Assembly (NCBI RefSeq): GCF_000243415.2
Contig: NZ_KI912270.1
Span: 3,658,001-3,722,000 of the forward strand
DNA length: 64,000 bases
Reading direction: 5' to 3'
From: Mycolicibacterium tusciae JS617
Lineage (GTDB): Bacteria; Actinomycetota; Actinomycetes; Mycobacteriales; Mycobacteriaceae
Shown here one piece after another: positions 1 to 11,120 of this stretch (positions are counted from its first letter, which is position 1; every line of letters starts with the position of its first letter). The translations under genes were made by a program, and so were the position numbers. The notes beneath the pieces were generated by a model, which did no database searches, was not told the DNA's origin, and saw only the letters and a list, made by a program, of their open reading frames with translations.

Positions 1-350
1 ATCCGCCGACGAGTCATGGGTCAGCGTTTCACGACTAGAGCAGCTGGTCCGCAATCTGCACCGGTCGCTGGCAGCTGTCGATTGCCGCCAAGAAACGAGC
101 CAAATGACTGAGCACAACTCTATCGGGGTGCATCGCCGTCCAACGACGGCACCGAACTGAGTACCGCCATCATGCCGGAGGGATTCCCGATGACCATCGC
201 GCCCGAGCGGCGAAAGAGTTCGCGCCCGGTCTGGACAAAGAACTGTTGGCGCTCATTCAGGCGACCGCAGAGGTCGAGATCGCGACGAACGGCGCGGACA
301 CCAAGTAGCCCTTACTACGTCGTTCAGGTAACACCCCTACCCTTTTGCGG
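1..350. other. Left edge, no supported complete gene
   Basis: No complete gene can be supported here. On the plus strand the frame through positions 189-308 reads as a plausible protein tail (AAKEFAPGLDKELLALIQ, then a short stretch and a TAG stop at 306-308). The frame just upstream, through 112-200, is also open and contains two ATGs at 172 and 190. A small gene with a frameshift near position 200 is possible, but I do not recognise it. Positions 309-350 are the leader of the next gene. Confidence 0.3.
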
Positions 351-1610
351 GTGACGCATTCACACGCCCATTCGCATTCCCTGAACGGGCCACCGCCGTT
401 GGGGCCGCTGGCCGCCAAAGTCGTCGTCGGACTGCTGATCGTCATCGGCGTGATAACGCTGGCCGGGGCGGCGTGGCTTTGGCCCAGCCAGCAGAAGGTC
501 GACATCCCGCTGCCGTTCCAGAACTCCACGGGCGGTGCGGTCACCACCGAGGCCGGTCACGTGGTGTCCAGCACCGCGGCGACCTGCGGCTACCAGTCGG
601 TGGGTGGAGTGCTGACCGCCCCGCCGCGGCCCGCCGAGGGTGACCGCACCGACTGCGTGCAGGCGTTCATCGCGATCGACTCCGGTCCGAACGCGGGCGC
701 CAAAACCCTGCTGGAGTTCAGCGGCGGGCCGGGCCAGCCCCAGCTCGCGGTCGGTGACCAGATCCGGATAACCCGCCAAGTCGACCCGACCGGCACCACG
801 ACGTACTCGTTCTACGACTACGAGCGGTCGTGGCCGTTGATCGGACTCGCCGTGGCCTTTGCGGTGGTGGTCGTCGCAGTCGCCCGGTGGCGCGGATTGC
901 GGGCGCTGGTCGGTATCGTCGTCGCGTTCGGGGTGCTGGTCGCATTCATGCTGCCTGCCCTGCGGGACGGGGCCACCGCCATTCCCGTCGCGTTGGTGGC
1001 GTCGTCGGCGATCCTGTACGCGGTGATCTACCTGGCGCACGGCGTGAGCCTGCGGACCAGCGCGGCGTTGCTCGGCACGCTGGCCTCTTTGCTCCTTGCC
1101 ACCGTATTGTCCTGGGCAGCAATTGAACTGACCCATCTCACCGGGCTCTCGGAGGAAGAGAACAACGCGGTCGCGACCTACCTGGGGAACGTCTCAATCA
1201 CCGGTCTGTTGTTGGCCGGATTCATCGTCGGTTCTCTGGGTGTGCTCAACGACGTCACCGTCACGCAGGCGTCGACGGCCTTCGAGTTGGCCGCGATCGA
1301 AGGCACCTCCCGCCGGGCGGTGTTCGTCGGCGCGATGCGGGTTGGTCGCGACCACATCGCCAGCACCGTCTACACGCTGGTGCTCGCCTACGCGGGCAGC
1401 GCGCTGCCGCTGCTCTTGTTGTTCAGCGTCGCGAACCGCTCTCTGAGCGATGTGCTGACGAGCGAGAGTGTCGCAATCGAGATTGCGCGCTCCGCGGTGG
1501 GTGGCATCGCGCTGGCGTTGTCCGTGCCGTTGACGACGGCTATCGCCGCGATGCTCGCGACACCTAGCGCTCCAGCAGTCCCAGAAGATAGGCGCCATAC
1601 CCGGACTTGA
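351..1610 (+). CDS. YibE/F-family multi-pass membrane protein
   Basis: Membrane protein of about 419 residues. The N-terminus is histidine-rich (THSHAHSHS). It is followed by one TM segment, an extracytoplasmic domain of about 120 residues, and then a block of about seven hydrophobic segments. This layout and the [19 protein letters not shown] stretch fit the YibE/F family, whose transport role is poorly defined. I chose GTG 351; TTG 345 in the same frame is an alternative. The 3' end overlaps the convergent rmlA gene by 47 bases, so the two stops lie in each other's coding sequence. Confidence 0.8.
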   Translation: MTHSHAHSHSLNGPPPLGPLAAKVVVGLLIVIGVITLAGAAWLWPSQQKVDIPLPFQNSTGGAVTTEAGHVVSSTAATCGYQSVGGVLTAPPRPAEGDRTDCVQAFIAIDSGPNAGAKTLLEFSGGPGQPQLAVGDQIRITRQVDPTGTTTYSFYDYERSWPLIGLAVAFAVVVVAVARWRGLRALVGIVVAFGVLVAFMLPALRDGATAIPVALVASSAILYAVIYLAHGVSLRTSAALLGTLASLLLATVLSWAAIELTHLTGLSEEENNAVATYLGNVSITGLLLAGFIVGSLGVLNDVTVTQASTAFELAAIEGTSRRAVFVGAMRVGRDHIASTVYTLVLAYAGSALPLLLLFSVANRSLSDVLTSESVAIEIARSAVGGIALALSVPLTTAIAAMLATPSAPAVPEDRRHTRT

Positions 1611-2427
1611 GCAGGCTCTTTGCGCGGGTAGCCAACTGATCGTCATCGATGAAGCCGGCCCGCCAGGCCACTTCCTCCGGGCAGCCGATTTTCAAGCCCT
1701 GTCGTCGTTCGATGGTGCGCACGTAGTCACTCGCGTCCAGCAGCGAGTCGAACGTTCCGGTGTCCAGCCACGCGGTCCCACGTGCCAGCACCTCCACCGC
1801 AAGTCGGCCCTGTTCGAGGTACGTCCGGTTGACGTCGGTGATCTCGTATTCGCCTCTCGCCGAAGGCTTCAGCGTGCGGGCGATCTCGACGACGTCGTTG
1901 TCGTAGAAGTACAGGCCGGGAACCGCGTAGTGCGACTTCGGGGTGGCAGGCTTTTCCTCCAGCGATAGCGCGATGCCGTCTTCGCTGAACTCCACCACTC
2001 CGTAGGCCGAGGGGTTGGCCACCCAGTACGCGAAAATTGCGCCGCCGTCGATCTTTTGAAATCGAGTCAGGCTGGTGCCCAGGCTCGGGCCGTAGAAGAT
2101 GTTGTCCCCCAGCACCAATGCCACCGGGTCGCTGCCGATGTGGTCGGCACCTATGACGAACGCCTGCGCAAGACCGTTGGGCTCGTCCTGCACGGTATAG
2201 GTGAGATTGATGCCGAAACTCGAGCCGTCGCCGAGCAGTCGGTGAAAGGCGGGTGCGTCCTCTGCTGTGGTGATCACCAGGATGTCGCGGATGCCCGCCA
2301 TTATGAGCGTGGACAGCGGGTAGTAGACCATCGGCTTGTCGAAGACCGGCACCAACTGCTTGCTGACACCCTGGGTGATCGGGTACAGCCGGGTTCCCGA
2401 TCCGCCGGCAAGAATGATGCCTTTCAT
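1564..2427 (-). CDS. rmlA: Glucose-1-phosphate thymidylyltransferase RmlA
   Basis: Enzyme that makes dTDP-glucose from dTTP and glucose-1-phosphate, the first step of dTDP-L-rhamnose synthesis for the mycobacterial arabinogalactan linker. The protein has 287 residues, the usual family length. It opens with the nucleotide-binding signature [11 protein letters not shown] (residues 6-16) and has [12 protein letters not shown], the EEKP motif and a [14 protein letters not shown] segment near the C-terminus. The ATG at 2427 overlaps the TGA of the upstream NTF2-like gene (ATGA), so translation is probably coupled. It is the last gene of a minus-strand run that begins with the P450. Confidence 0.96.
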   Translation of the reverse strand: MKGIILAGGSGTRLYPITQGVSKQLVPVFDKPMVYYPLSTLIMAGIRDILVITTAEDAPAFHRLLGDGSSFGINLTYTVQDEPNGLAQAFVIGADHIGSDPVALVLGDNIFYGPSLGTSLTRFQKIDGGAIFAYWVANPSAYGVVEFSEDGIALSLEEKPATPKSHYAVPGLYFYDNDVVEIARTLKPSARGEYEITDVNRTYLEQGRLAVEVLARGTAWLDTGTFDSLLDASDYVRTIERRQGLKIGCPEEVAWRAGFIDDDQLATRAKSLLKSGYGAYLLGLLER

Positions 2428-2774
2428 CAGCCCGCCAGATCCTGTTCGGTCAGCTCGGTGGCGGCCAGGGCCGACGCCAGGTTGCCGTGGCGGAACACCG
2501 AGGTGACGTGGTCGTGCACGACCCGGAACGCTGCTGCCATCCCGTCGTCTTCCTCTGCGACAACCACACCGTCGCGGACATACATCCGGCCCGGCACGGC
2601 TGCCGACGTTTCCAACGAACCCGCCCACTCGCGCAGGGCGTGGTGTCCCTGACCTGCACCATTCGCGTCGCCGAACTCGATGTCATCGCTGGAAACCTGA
2701 ATCAGGGTGTCTAGGTCCTGCGCGTTGAGGGCGTCATGCCAAGCAAGGACGGTCGCGATCTCCGAAGTGGTCAC
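2427..2774 (-). CDS. NTF2/SnoaL-like small protein
   Basis: Protein of about 115 residues with the cone-fold pattern of NTF2/SnoaL-like proteins: an N-terminal helix ([20 protein letters not shown]), a conserved acidic stretch after it, and alternating strands ending in [10 protein letters not shown]. Function unknown; family members act as small-molecule isomerases or binding proteins. I use GTG 2774, which leaves a short gap after the upstream gene. ATG 2816 in the same frame would overlap that gene by 25 bases. The stop overlaps the rmlA start. Confidence 0.7.
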   Translation of the reverse strand: MTTSEIATVLAWHDALNAQDLDTLIQVSSDDIEFGDANGAGQGHHALREWAGSLETSAAVPGRMYVRDGVVVAEEDDGMAAAFRVVHDHVTSVFRHGNLASALAATELTEQDLAG

Positions 2775-2791
2775 AGTCGTGAAGGTACCAA

Positions 2792-3541
2792 TCAGAACGG
2801 CGTTCGTTCGAGCCATGCGTCCAACACAGCGCTGTCACCGAAGACCTCGATTTCCAGTTCGGTCACAGGGCGTCGGCGAACGATCGCGAGCAGCAGGTCT
2901 TTCGCCGGTCCACGCAACGCGACGTCGCCCTTTCCGTGGTCATGCGTCCAGGACAGGCCCTCTTCGTCGTTGGTGATCGTCCACTCACCGGTCGGGCCGA
3001 GGCCGGCGTCGGTGGCATGCAGGTGCAGCGTGCGCCCGCGTTCCACCGGCGGAGAGTGGCGATCGGCCTGGACCACCATGAGCTCGATCCACTCGTTGAT
3101 CGCATCGGCGGCAAGCTCCGGCGGCGGATCGAACTCGGCGCCCACAGCGAATGCGGCATCGGCACGGTGCACAACCACTTCGTGCAGCCGCCTGCGAATC
3201 CACCAGCCGGCCGGTCGCGGTCCCAGGAACGTCCACACCCGGGCGTCTGGTCCCACCTGATCGACAGCGCTGATGATCTGCTTGGCACCACCGTTGAGCC
3301 AGTCGATCGCGCCGTCCTCATCGTCGGGAGGTTTGCCGTTGCGCACACCGCGCGGTTCGAGGGGCTCGCTGCGGCGCTCGGCGACGATCTGAGCCGCCCA
3401 CCGGTTGCCGCGCCCGACGTGACGGAACAACTGCCGCACCGTCCAGTCGGGGCAGGTCGGCACCGGTGTCGACGGGTCTACACCTCGGATCAGCTCACCG
3501 AAGGCATGGGTCTGGTCGAGCAGGGCGGCTCGGAAATCCAC
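2792..3541 (-). CDS. Maleylpyruvate isomerase-like (MDMPI/DinB) protein
   Basis: Protein of 249 residues matching the mycothiol-dependent maleylpyruvate isomerase/DinB-like fold. The N-terminus contains CPDWTVRQLFRHVGRGNRW, typical of the first helices with a metal-binding histidine. RRLHEVVVHRADAA supplies the second histidine cluster at about 115-130. The C-terminal half resembles the MDMPI C-domain. Mycothiol is the thiol of this lineage, so a mycothiol-transferase role is plausible, but the substrate is unknown. Its GTG start lies one base after the P450 stop, indicating one transcript with the P450. Confidence 0.75.
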   Translation of the reverse strand: MDFRAALLDQTHAFGELIRGVDPSTPVPTCPDWTVRQLFRHVGRGNRWAAQIVAERRSEPLEPRGVRNGKPPDDEDGAIDWLNGGAKQIISAVDQVGPDARVWTFLGPRPAGWWIRRRLHEVVVHRADAAFAVGAEFDPPPELAADAINEWIELMVVQADRHSPPVERGRTLHLHATDAGLGPTGEWTITNDEEGLSWTHDHGKGDVALRGPAKDLLLAIVRRRPVTELEIEVFGDSAVLDAWLERTPF

Positions 3542-3542
3542 G

Positions 3543-4868
3543 TCACGAACTTACAGCGGTGCGCGCCTTGCCAAGTGTGATCGGTAGCGACGACCAACCA
3601 CGCAGGACGCGGGTTTCACGCCGGCGGCCAGCGCCGGCCAGGCGCGCGTCCGGGAATCGCTCGAAGAAGGTCCGCAAGCCGACCTCTCCTTCGGCACGCG
3701 CCAGCGCCGCCCCGAGGCAGTAGTGCCGCCCCCCGGAGAACGACAGATGCTTACCCGCGTTGTGGCGTTCGATATCGAACCGGTGCGGGTCGTCGAAGAC
3801 CTTTGGGTCACGGTTCGCACCCGCGAGATAGACGATCACGGCTTTGTTGCGCCGGACCGTGGTGCCCGCCACATCGATGTCCTTCGTCGCCATCCGCGCA
3901 CTGAGTTGCACCGGCGAATCCAGCCGCAGGATTTCCTCGACCGCCGTCGGCCACAGTTCCGGACGTGCCGCCAGGGTGTCGAGATGTCCCGGCGTGTCCA
4001 GCAGCATGCGAATTCCGTTGCCCAGCAGATTGACCGTCGTCTCGAAACCGGCGGCCAACACCAGGCCTGCGGTCGACAGCAGCTCCTGATGGGTCAGCGG
4101 ACCCCCTTCGGCGCTTTCGGAGGCCACGATGATCTGGCTCATCAGGTCCTCGCCAGGATTGCGGCGCAGCGCGTGCAGGTGGTTCGAAAGCCAGTCGTTG
4201 AACCCCTCGATACCGCGGTTGACCGTCTTGTATTGGCGCCATGTCAGACCGATGTCGAGGCTCGGCGCCGCGAGTTCGCCGAATTCGAGGATGCGGGACC
4301 GTGCATCGTCGGGTACCCCGAGGATGTCGCCGATGACGGTGACCGGAAGTTGTGAGCAATACCGTTCGACGATGTCGGTGGTACCGGCATCGGTCAGCTC
4401 GTCGAGAAGCGTGTTCGCCGAAGACTGGACGCGGTCGCGTAAGGCCGCCACCGCGCGGGGAGTGAATACCGAGGACACAAGCTTGCGGTAGCGCGTGTGC
4501 TGCGGAGGCTCCACCGACAACATCGAGGGGGGTTGAATCGGATGCAGCAGATCAGATTTGGTGCGGTCGGCCACCCACTGCACGGATTTGGGCAGATTCG
4601 TGCCCATCCCGAAGACTTCGAAGTCATCGGAACGCAGCAGATCGCTCGCTACCTTGTAATCGACGGTCATGTAGACGGCGCGGCAGGTGACGACCGGGCC
4701 CATAGCGCGCAGTTCCTCGATGAAAGCAACCGAGTCGGCCCGCACGGAGGGATCGGCGAGCATGCGCCCCTGCGGATCGCCTTGACGGGCGAAGATCTTC
4801 GAGACTCCACGGATGCCACCGTGCACGGCTAGCCAGTGCATCCGCTGCTTGATCGGGCCTTGAGCCAT
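3543..4868 (-). CDS. Cytochrome P450
   Basis: P450 monooxygenase of 441 residues. Visible signatures are the I-helix (AGFETTVNLLGN), the K-helix ExxR (EEILRLDSP) and the heme-cysteine loop FSGGRHYCLGAALA at about residue 380. It lacks an N-terminal membrane anchor, as is usual for soluble bacterial P450s that take electrons from ferredoxin. It is the first gene of a tight minus-strand run P450 / MDMPI / NTF2-like / rmlA. It is divergent from a TetR gene, with two palindromes between them. The subfamily is not assigned; the P450-TetR-udgA neighbourhood resembles one known in M. tuberculosis. Confidence 0.93.
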   Translation of the reverse strand: MAQGPIKQRMHWLAVHGGIRGVSKIFARQGDPQGRMLADPSVRADSVAFIEELRAMGPVVTCRAVYMTVDYKVASDLLRSDDFEVFGMGTNLPKSVQWVADRTKSDLLHPIQPPSMLSVEPPQHTRYRKLVSSVFTPRAVAALRDRVQSSANTLLDELTDAGTTDIVERYCSQLPVTVIGDILGVPDDARSRILEFGELAAPSLDIGLTWRQYKTVNRGIEGFNDWLSNHLHALRRNPGEDLMSQIIVASESAEGGPLTHQELLSTAGLVLAAGFETTVNLLGNGIRMLLDTPGHLDTLAARPELWPTAVEEILRLDSPVQLSARMATKDIDVAGTTVRRNKAVIVYLAGANRDPKVFDDPHRFDIERHNAGKHLSFSGGRHYCLGAALARAEGEVGLRTFFERFPDARLAGAGRRRETRVLRGWSSLPITLGKARTAVSS

Positions 4869-4899
4869 GTTTCTCCACCCCGTGACGCTGCTCGCTGCA

Positions 4900-4955
4900 G
4901 TAACCGAATCCCGGTTCGGTTACTTCAGGCCAGCCTACCGAATTACTATTCGGTA
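4900..4955. promoter_or_regulatory. Paired TetR operators in the P450/TetR divergent promoter
   Basis: Two perfect inverted repeats lie between the divergent genes. The first has 9-base arms GTAACCGAA and TTCGGTTAC around a 6-base spacer (4900-4923). The second has 8-base arms TACCGAAT and ATTCGGTA around TACT (4936-4955). The second ends on the first base of the TetR start codon. Both share a TACCGAA-like half-site. I infer that the adjacent TetR protein binds here and represses both directions. Confidence 0.75.
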
Positions 4956-5575
4956 TGGCAAGGAAGCGGATCCCCGCCGAGGAGCGCCGGGTCCGCATCC
5001 TCGGCGCGGCTGTGGAGGCCTTCGCAGAGCACGGGTACACGGCCGCGAAGATGGCCGACATCGCCGCGCGGGCCGGTGTCGTCCCGTCGGTTCTCTACGA
5101 CCATTTCGGCTCCAAGCGCGAACTGCACATCACGCTCCTTCTGGCGCACGCCGAGCAGTTGAGGGAACGCTCGCTGCGCCGCATTGAAGGCGCGACGGTC
5201 GAGGAACTGGTGCGCGCCAGCATCGAGAACTACTTCGCGTTCGTCGAGGAGGATCCGTTCATCTGGCGCGTCTTGACCCAGGACGTTCCCGCCGACCAGG
5301 AGATTGCCGAGGTGCGGCAGGAGTTGGCCGACCGCGGCACCGCGGGCATCGCCGATCTGATCCGGTTCGGGGCGGCCGATTCAAAACCGGTGAAGGGCAT
5401 CACCGTCGACGAGGCGGCGTGGATCCTGGCCCGCGCCACGCAGGCGGCATGTCACGGCGTGGCTGGGTGGTGGTACGAGAACCGCGATGTGCCACGCGAG
5501 CGTGTCGTCGAACTTGTCTTCATGCTGTTGTGGCAGGGCTTCGACGGAATGCTCAAGCGAGGGACGGCGGACTGA
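4955..5575 (+). CDS. TetR-family transcriptional regulator
   Basis: Regulator of 206 residues with a clear N-terminal TetR helix-turn-helix: RRVRILGAAVEAFAEHGY, then MADIAARAGVVPSVLYDHF with the usual tyrosine of the recognition helix. The C-terminal ligand domain is of ordinary length. It is divergent from the P450 gene and its start codon overlaps one of two palindromes, which suggests autoregulation and control of the P450 operon. Its 3' end overlaps the convergent udgA stop by 23 bases. Confidence 0.9.
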   Translation: MARKRIPAEERRVRILGAAVEAFAEHGYTAAKMADIAARAGVVPSVLYDHFGSKRELHITLLLAHAEQLRERSLRRIEGATVEELVRASIENYFAFVEEDPFIWRVLTQDVPADQEIAEVRQELADRGTAGIADLIRFGAADSKPVKGITVDEAAWILARATQAACHGVAGWWYENRDVPRERVVELVFMLLWQGFDGMLKRGTAD

Positions 5576-6902
5576 CCTGTCGCGGGCTCCTACCCAGGCA
5601 GAACACTCGCCAGCCCGATGCGGACCAATGCTCGACATCGAGGCAATTGCGGCCGTCCACAACGACTTTGGCGCGTACGGTCTCGGCGAGGTCGGCGGGA
5701 TCGAGTTCGATGAATTCGCGCCATTCGGTCAGCACCAGTACCGCGTCGGCACGTTCGCACGCCTCCACCACCGACGTCGAGTAGTTCAGCGTCGGGAACA
5801 GGCGCTGCGAATTCTCGATCGCCTTGGGGTCGTAGACGTTTACGGTTGCGCCGTTGAGTTGCAGCATGCCCGCAACGTTGAGCGCGGGCGAGTCGCGCAC
5901 ATCGTCGGACTCGGGTTTGAACGCCGCGCCCAGGACGGCGATGTTGGCACCGAGAAGTGAACCGCCGCAGGCGGTGGTGGACAGATCGACCATGCGAGTT
6001 CGACGGCGCATGTTGATGCTGTCCACCTCGCGAAGAAATGTCAGGGCGTGGTTGGCGCCGAGTTCGCCGGCACGGGCCATGAATGCGCGGATGTCCTTGG
6101 GCAGGCAACCGCCGCCGAATCCGAGGCCCGCGTTGAGGAATCGCCGTCCGATGCGAGTGTCATGACCTAATGCGTCGGCGAGCATCGTGACATCGGCATC
6201 AACGGCTTCGCATACCTCCGAGATCGCGTTGATGAACGAGATCTTGGTGGCCAGGAACGCGTTGGCGGACACCTTGACCAGTTCGGCGGTCTGCAGGTCG
6301 GTGACGAGGAAAGGCACGTCATCTGTCAGCAATGGTGCGTAGAGTTCGCGGACGGCTGCTTCGGCGGTCACCGAATTCTTCGGCACGCCAAGGACAATCC
6401 GGTCCGGATGCAGTGTGTCGTACACGGCGAAGCCCTCGCGCAGGAATTCGGGGTTCCACGCCACCTCGACGTCGACGCCTTCGGGTGCTAATGCCCGCGC
6501 GCGCTCGGCGAGCTCGGCGGCGGTACCGACTGGCACCGTGGATTTTCCGACGATGACCGCTGATCGCGTCAGGCGCGGCACCAACATGTCGATGACGGCA
6601 TGCACATGCCGCAGGTCCGCGCCGTATTCGCCCTTCTTCTGCGGAGTTCCAACGCCGAGGAAATGCACGTCGGCGAATTCAGCGGCGGCAGCGTAGTCAG
6701 TGGTGAATCGCAGGCGTCCGGCGGCGATGTTGTCGCTCAGCATCTTTCGCAGGCCGGGTTCGTAGAACGGGATGTCGCCGGATGCAAGCTTGGCGACCTT
6801 CCCCGGGTCGATGTCGACACCGATGACGTCGTGCCCAATTTCGGCCATTCCGGCCGCATGTGTCGCACCGAGATAGCCCGTACCGAAGACTGCGCATCGC
6901 AT
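5553..6902 (-). CDS. udgA: UDP-glucose 6-dehydrogenase
   Basis: Oxidises UDP-glucose to UDP-glucuronate with two NAD+. The protein has 449 residues. The Rossmann motif is at the very N-terminus (AVFGTGYLGATHAAGMAEIG), and the substrate-binding segment AWNPEFLREG is present. The catalytic cysteine lies in GGGCLPKDIRAF at about residue 260. The C-terminal UDP-binding domain includes AFKPESDDVRDSPALNV. The length and domain order match the family, and the gene appears monocistronic. Confidence 0.95.
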   Translation of the reverse strand: MRCAVFGTGYLGATHAAGMAEIGHDVIGVDIDPGKVAKLASGDIPFYEPGLRKMLSDNIAAGRLRFTTDYAAAAEFADVHFLGVGTPQKKGEYGADLRHVHAVIDMLVPRLTRSAVIVGKSTVPVGTAAELAERARALAPEGVDVEVAWNPEFLREGFAVYDTLHPDRIVLGVPKNSVTAEAAVRELYAPLLTDDVPFLVTDLQTAELVKVSANAFLATKISFINAISEVCEAVDADVTMLADALGHDTRIGRRFLNAGLGFGGGCLPKDIRAFMARAGELGANHALTFLREVDSINMRRRTRMVDLSTTACGGSLLGANIAVLGAAFKPESDDVRDSPALNVAGMLQLNGATVNVYDPKAIENSQRLFPTLNYSTSVVEACERADAVLVLTEWREFIELDPADLAETVRAKVVVDGRNCLDVEHWSASGWRVFCLGRSPRQVSPPSLA

Positions 6903-6991
6903 ACCACCTCTTTAGGCAGTCGCCATGAGCTAACTGCTACGCGACACTGAGCAACACACCAACAAGAGGTTACGAGTGGACGCGGCCTGCC

Positions 6992-8605
6992 TCAGCTGCA
7001 GAAGATCAGGAAGCAGCCACCGCCGCCGCCACCGCCGCCACCACCGCGGCCCGACGATCCCGATCCCGGGAATTGAGGACCACGGGACGAGCCGGAGCCC
7101 GACGAGCCGGGGCCCTCATAACCCGAGCCACCACGTCCCGAACCGTTCTGTGACGGCGATTGCGGGACCTGCGGCACCTGCGGCAGCTGCGGGATCTGCG
7201 GTTGTTGCGGGACCTGGGGCTGTTGCGGGATCTGCGGAGTCTCGGGCTCGTCGTCGTCCCACGGCGGATTCCACGGCGGATTCCACGGCTTCTGCGGCCT
7301 CTGCGGCACATAGGTCGGCCGCCACGGCGGCGTCCACGGCCGGTAGAGCGGCGGTGGGTTGTAGACAGGCGGCGGTACGTACACCGGGGCCAGGACGGGC
7401 GCCGGAGCCGCAGGCGCGGGCGGCGGAGCCGCGGGAGGCGGGGCCACCGCCGGTGGCGGAGCCTCGACGTACACGGTCCGCGGCGGTGCCTGCGGAACCT
7501 CCTGGGCCACGGGCACCGGGGGCTTGATGGTCTGCGCCGGTGGGGGCGGAGGCGCCTCGATCGGCTTCGCTTCGGGAGCGGGCGCAGGTGCGGGTGCGGC
7601 AGGCGCAACCGTCGTGGGAACCAGGGCGTTCTGACCGGGACTTGGCCGCTGGTCGGCCGTCGGGCGAATACTCACCGCCAACGAAATGACCAGCGCCACA
7701 ACGCCGACCACGAAGATGGACGTCAGTGCACTGCCGACGAGCAGGAACGGCTTACGCTCCCCGTCGGGCAGCTGCAGGTCGGTCTGAGGGTCGTAGTCAC
7801 CAATTGACGCACCATCGGCGCCGACGGGCCTCAACTGCGTCTCGGCGTTGGCGAGACCGGCGAGGACCGAGCCTGCGGTCGTTCCGTCGGGATCTTGCGA
7901 GTAGGCCAGTCCGACGGTGGACGACTCCAACGCTGGCGCGTTTGCAGCAGCGAGAGCCGCACCGCGAGCGAGCGCGAGCTCAGGCTCGTCCGGCGCGCTG
8001 ACCGGAAGGCTGACCAGGTGCTGAAGGTGTTGCTTCACCGACGAGACGTCCACGCCCGAGCCGACGACGAACATGCCCTGCGGCGGAGAGTCCTGCGCGT
8101 CGACGGCGGCGGCCATCTCGGACAGCACGCCCATCGCGTCTGCACTGTGCAGGCTGCTGCTGAGCACCTTCACGACCGAACCGTCGTCGGTCTGGACGAC
8201 CGACAGCGTGGCGGTGTCACGGTCGATGAACAACAGCGCGGTGGTGTCGTATCCGACCGCACGGCCGGCGGCCTGAGCCAGCGCTGAAGCGGCGTGGCTG
8301 GCGGAAACCAGCATCACGTCGTCCAAATTCTTGGCCGCGAGGGCGTCGCGCAGTGCCGCGCCCTGGGTGTGGTCACTCCAGGTGACGCCGATCGCCTTCA
8401 GATGGTGGCCGCCTGTTGCCGCACTCTCCTGCGTGCCCAGCACTGCCTCGACCACCTGATCGGCGGCCGCAGAGTTAGCTGAACCTTCCTTCGCGGCGAC
8501 GTCGAACGAATCGTGGTCGACGGTTACCCCGTCGGCGTTCTCGCCCTCGACCAGCACCATGCGGACCGTCGTAGGTGTCGTCGATACACCCAATACGATG
8601 TCCAC
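6992..8605 (-). CDS. Proline-rich DUF7159-type mycobacterial membrane protein
   Basis: Protein of 537 residues in three parts. An N-terminal domain of about 270 residues (MDIVLGVSTTPTTVRMVLVEGENADGVTVD...) resembles the actin-like fold of the mycobacterial DUF7159 family. A single TM segment (ALTSIFVVGVVALVISLAVSI) follows at about 290. The long C-terminal tail is rich in proline and in tryptophan/proline repeats (PPWRP, PWNPPW, PQVPQ-like units). It ends in a glycine run and CFLIFCS. The tail is low complexity, so similarity there should not be over-read. Related genes sit near dcd/udgA in other mycobacteria. Function unknown. Confidence 0.75.
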   Translation of the reverse strand: MDIVLGVSTTPTTVRMVLVEGENADGVTVDHDSFDVAAKEGSANSAAADQVVEAVLGTQESAATGGHHLKAIGVTWSDHTQGAALRDALAAKNLDDVMLVSASHAASALAQAAGRAVGYDTTALLFIDRDTATLSVVQTDDGSVVKVLSSSLHSADAMGVLSEMAAAVDAQDSPPQGMFVVGSGVDVSSVKQHLQHLVSLPVSAPDEPELALARGAALAAANAPALESSTVGLAYSQDPDGTTAGSVLAGLANAETQLRPVGADGASIGDYDPQTDLQLPDGERKPFLLVGSALTSIFVVGVVALVISLAVSIRPTADQRPSPGQNALVPTTVAPAAPAPAPAPEAKPIEAPPPPPAQTIKPPVPVAQEVPQAPPRTVYVEAPPPAVAPPPAAPPPAPAAPAPVLAPVYVPPPVYNPPPLYRPWTPPWRPTYVPQRPQKPWNPPWNPPWDDDEPETPQIPQQPQVPQQPQIPQLPQVPQVPQSPSQNGSGRGGSGYEGPGSSGSGSSRGPQFPGSGSSGRGGGGGGGGGGCFLIFCS

Positions 8606-8850
8606 TTATCCCTCCAATAAGTTTGCTAATCTATCAAGTTCGCTGATGGGCCCCGCAATCCGCACGCGCCGACCACGAGTACTTAATCGCCCGGATCTGC
8701 AGGTGCGTTACATGCCCCAACGCATTTGCTGACGGCGATCGAGTCCCAGCCGGATCTATGGCAGCTCCGGCGCCCCGACGACGCCGGTACTTCGACCCTA
8801 CTCGGGTCAACGGCTGACCGCGCCAGCCCGTTCAGAAGCTCTGGGAGATT

Positions 8851-10170
<1,320 letters not shown>

Positions 10171-10298
10171 GTCGGCTCCTTCGGCGAAGTTCCGACGAGC
10201 ATTTCGGTCTCACGTTTCAGCCGCGCGGCAAAAGTGTTTCCGGCATGTTTCGTGTTTCGGCGCAGTTACCGAAACCTCACGTCAGCCCCGCTCGACGC

Positions 10299-10871
10299 TC
10301 AGCTGGACTTGATGAAGTTCTGATACGAGCGCGAGGGTGTCGGGCCGCGCTGACCCTGGTACTTGGAGCCGGCCTGCGAGCTGCCGTATGGGTGCTCCGC
10401 GGGACTGGTCAGCCGCAGCAGGCATAGTTGGCCGATCTTCATGCCCGGCCACAGGGTGATCGGCAGGTTCGCGACGTTTGACAGTTCCAGCGTGATGTGA
10501 CCGGTGAACCCGGGGTCGATGAATCCGGCCGTTGAGTGGGTCAACAGTCCGAGACGGCCGAGCGAGCTCTTGCCTTCCAGGCGGCCCGCGAGGTCGTTGG
10601 GCAGCGAGCAGCGCTCCAGTGTCGAGCCGAGGACGAACTCTCCGGGATGGAGGACGAACGGCTCGCCCTCCTTGGGCTCCACCAATGTCGTCAGGTCGTC
10701 CTGCCGCGTCGACGGGTCGATGTGGGTGTAGCGGGTGTTGTTGAACACGCGGAACAGGTTGTCCAGCCGGATGTCGACGCTCGACGGCTGGATCAGATTT
10801 TCCTCGTACGGGTCGATGCCCAACCGACCGGCAGCGATTTCGGACCTGATGTCGCGATCGGAGAGCAGCAC
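10299..10871 (-). CDS. dcd: dCTP deaminase
   Basis: Converts dCTP to dUTP (the mycobacterial enzyme also hydrolyses it to dUMP), feeding dTMP synthesis. From the GTG at 10871 the protein begins [18 protein letters not shown] and has 190 residues, exactly the length of the M. tuberculosis enzyme. The upstream in-frame ATG at 10913 would add 14 unlikely residues. The trimeric dUTPase-like core shows [20 protein letters not shown] and [11 protein letters not shown], with the catalytic glutamate in the latter. Confidence 0.96.
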   Translation of the reverse strand: MLLSDRDIRSEIAAGRLGIDPYEENLIQPSSVDIRLDNLFRVFNNTRYTHIDPSTRQDDLTTLVEPKEGEPFVLHPGEFVLGSTLERCSLPNDLAGRLEGKSSLGRLGLLTHSTAGFIDPGFTGHITLELSNVANLPITLWPGMKIGQLCLLRLTSPAEHPYGSSQAGSKYQGQRGPTPSRSYQNFIKSS

Positions 10872-10929
10872 GCCGACGAGCGTAGCCGCTCGGGTGTTAG
10901 CCTTCGTGATCACTGGCGCAGCCAGCCAA

Positions 10930-11000
10930 GCCGATGTAGTTCAATGGCAGAACATCAGCTTCCCAAGCTGAATACGCGGGTTCGATTCCCGTCATCGGCT
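10930..11000 (+). tRNA. glyU: tRNA-Gly (anticodon CCC)
   Basis: A 71-base cloverleaf: acceptor arm GCCGATG pairs with CATCGGC. The D arm contains TTCAATGGCAGAA. The anticodon stem is TCAGC/GCTGA with loop TTCCCAA, giving anticodon CCC at 10962-10964. The T arm is CGGG, loop TTCGATT, CCCG. The discriminator T is followed by CCG, so CCA is not fully encoded. It lies just upstream of a small conserved gene and is divergent from dcd, as in other mycobacteria. Confidence 0.95.
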
Positions 11001-11120
11001 CCGTTGAATTACCTGGTAGACGCCGTTTTCGGCCTGCGGAGCCCAATCAAGACGGGATCGAAAACCCGCTCGGAACCCCCGAAACAATGCGGTGTAGGTG
11101 GCAGACGGGACGATTGCCGT

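Noticed and set aside
7000..7600. PE-PGRS-like or collagen-like protein from the glycine/proline repeats
   Set aside because: The repeats belong to the tail of a DUF7159-type membrane protein without a PE domain.
10930..11000. tRNA-Gly as the attachment site of the island
   Set aside because: The tRNA is complete, followed by conserved genes, and no second copy of its 3' end was found near 26.9 or 52.4 kb.
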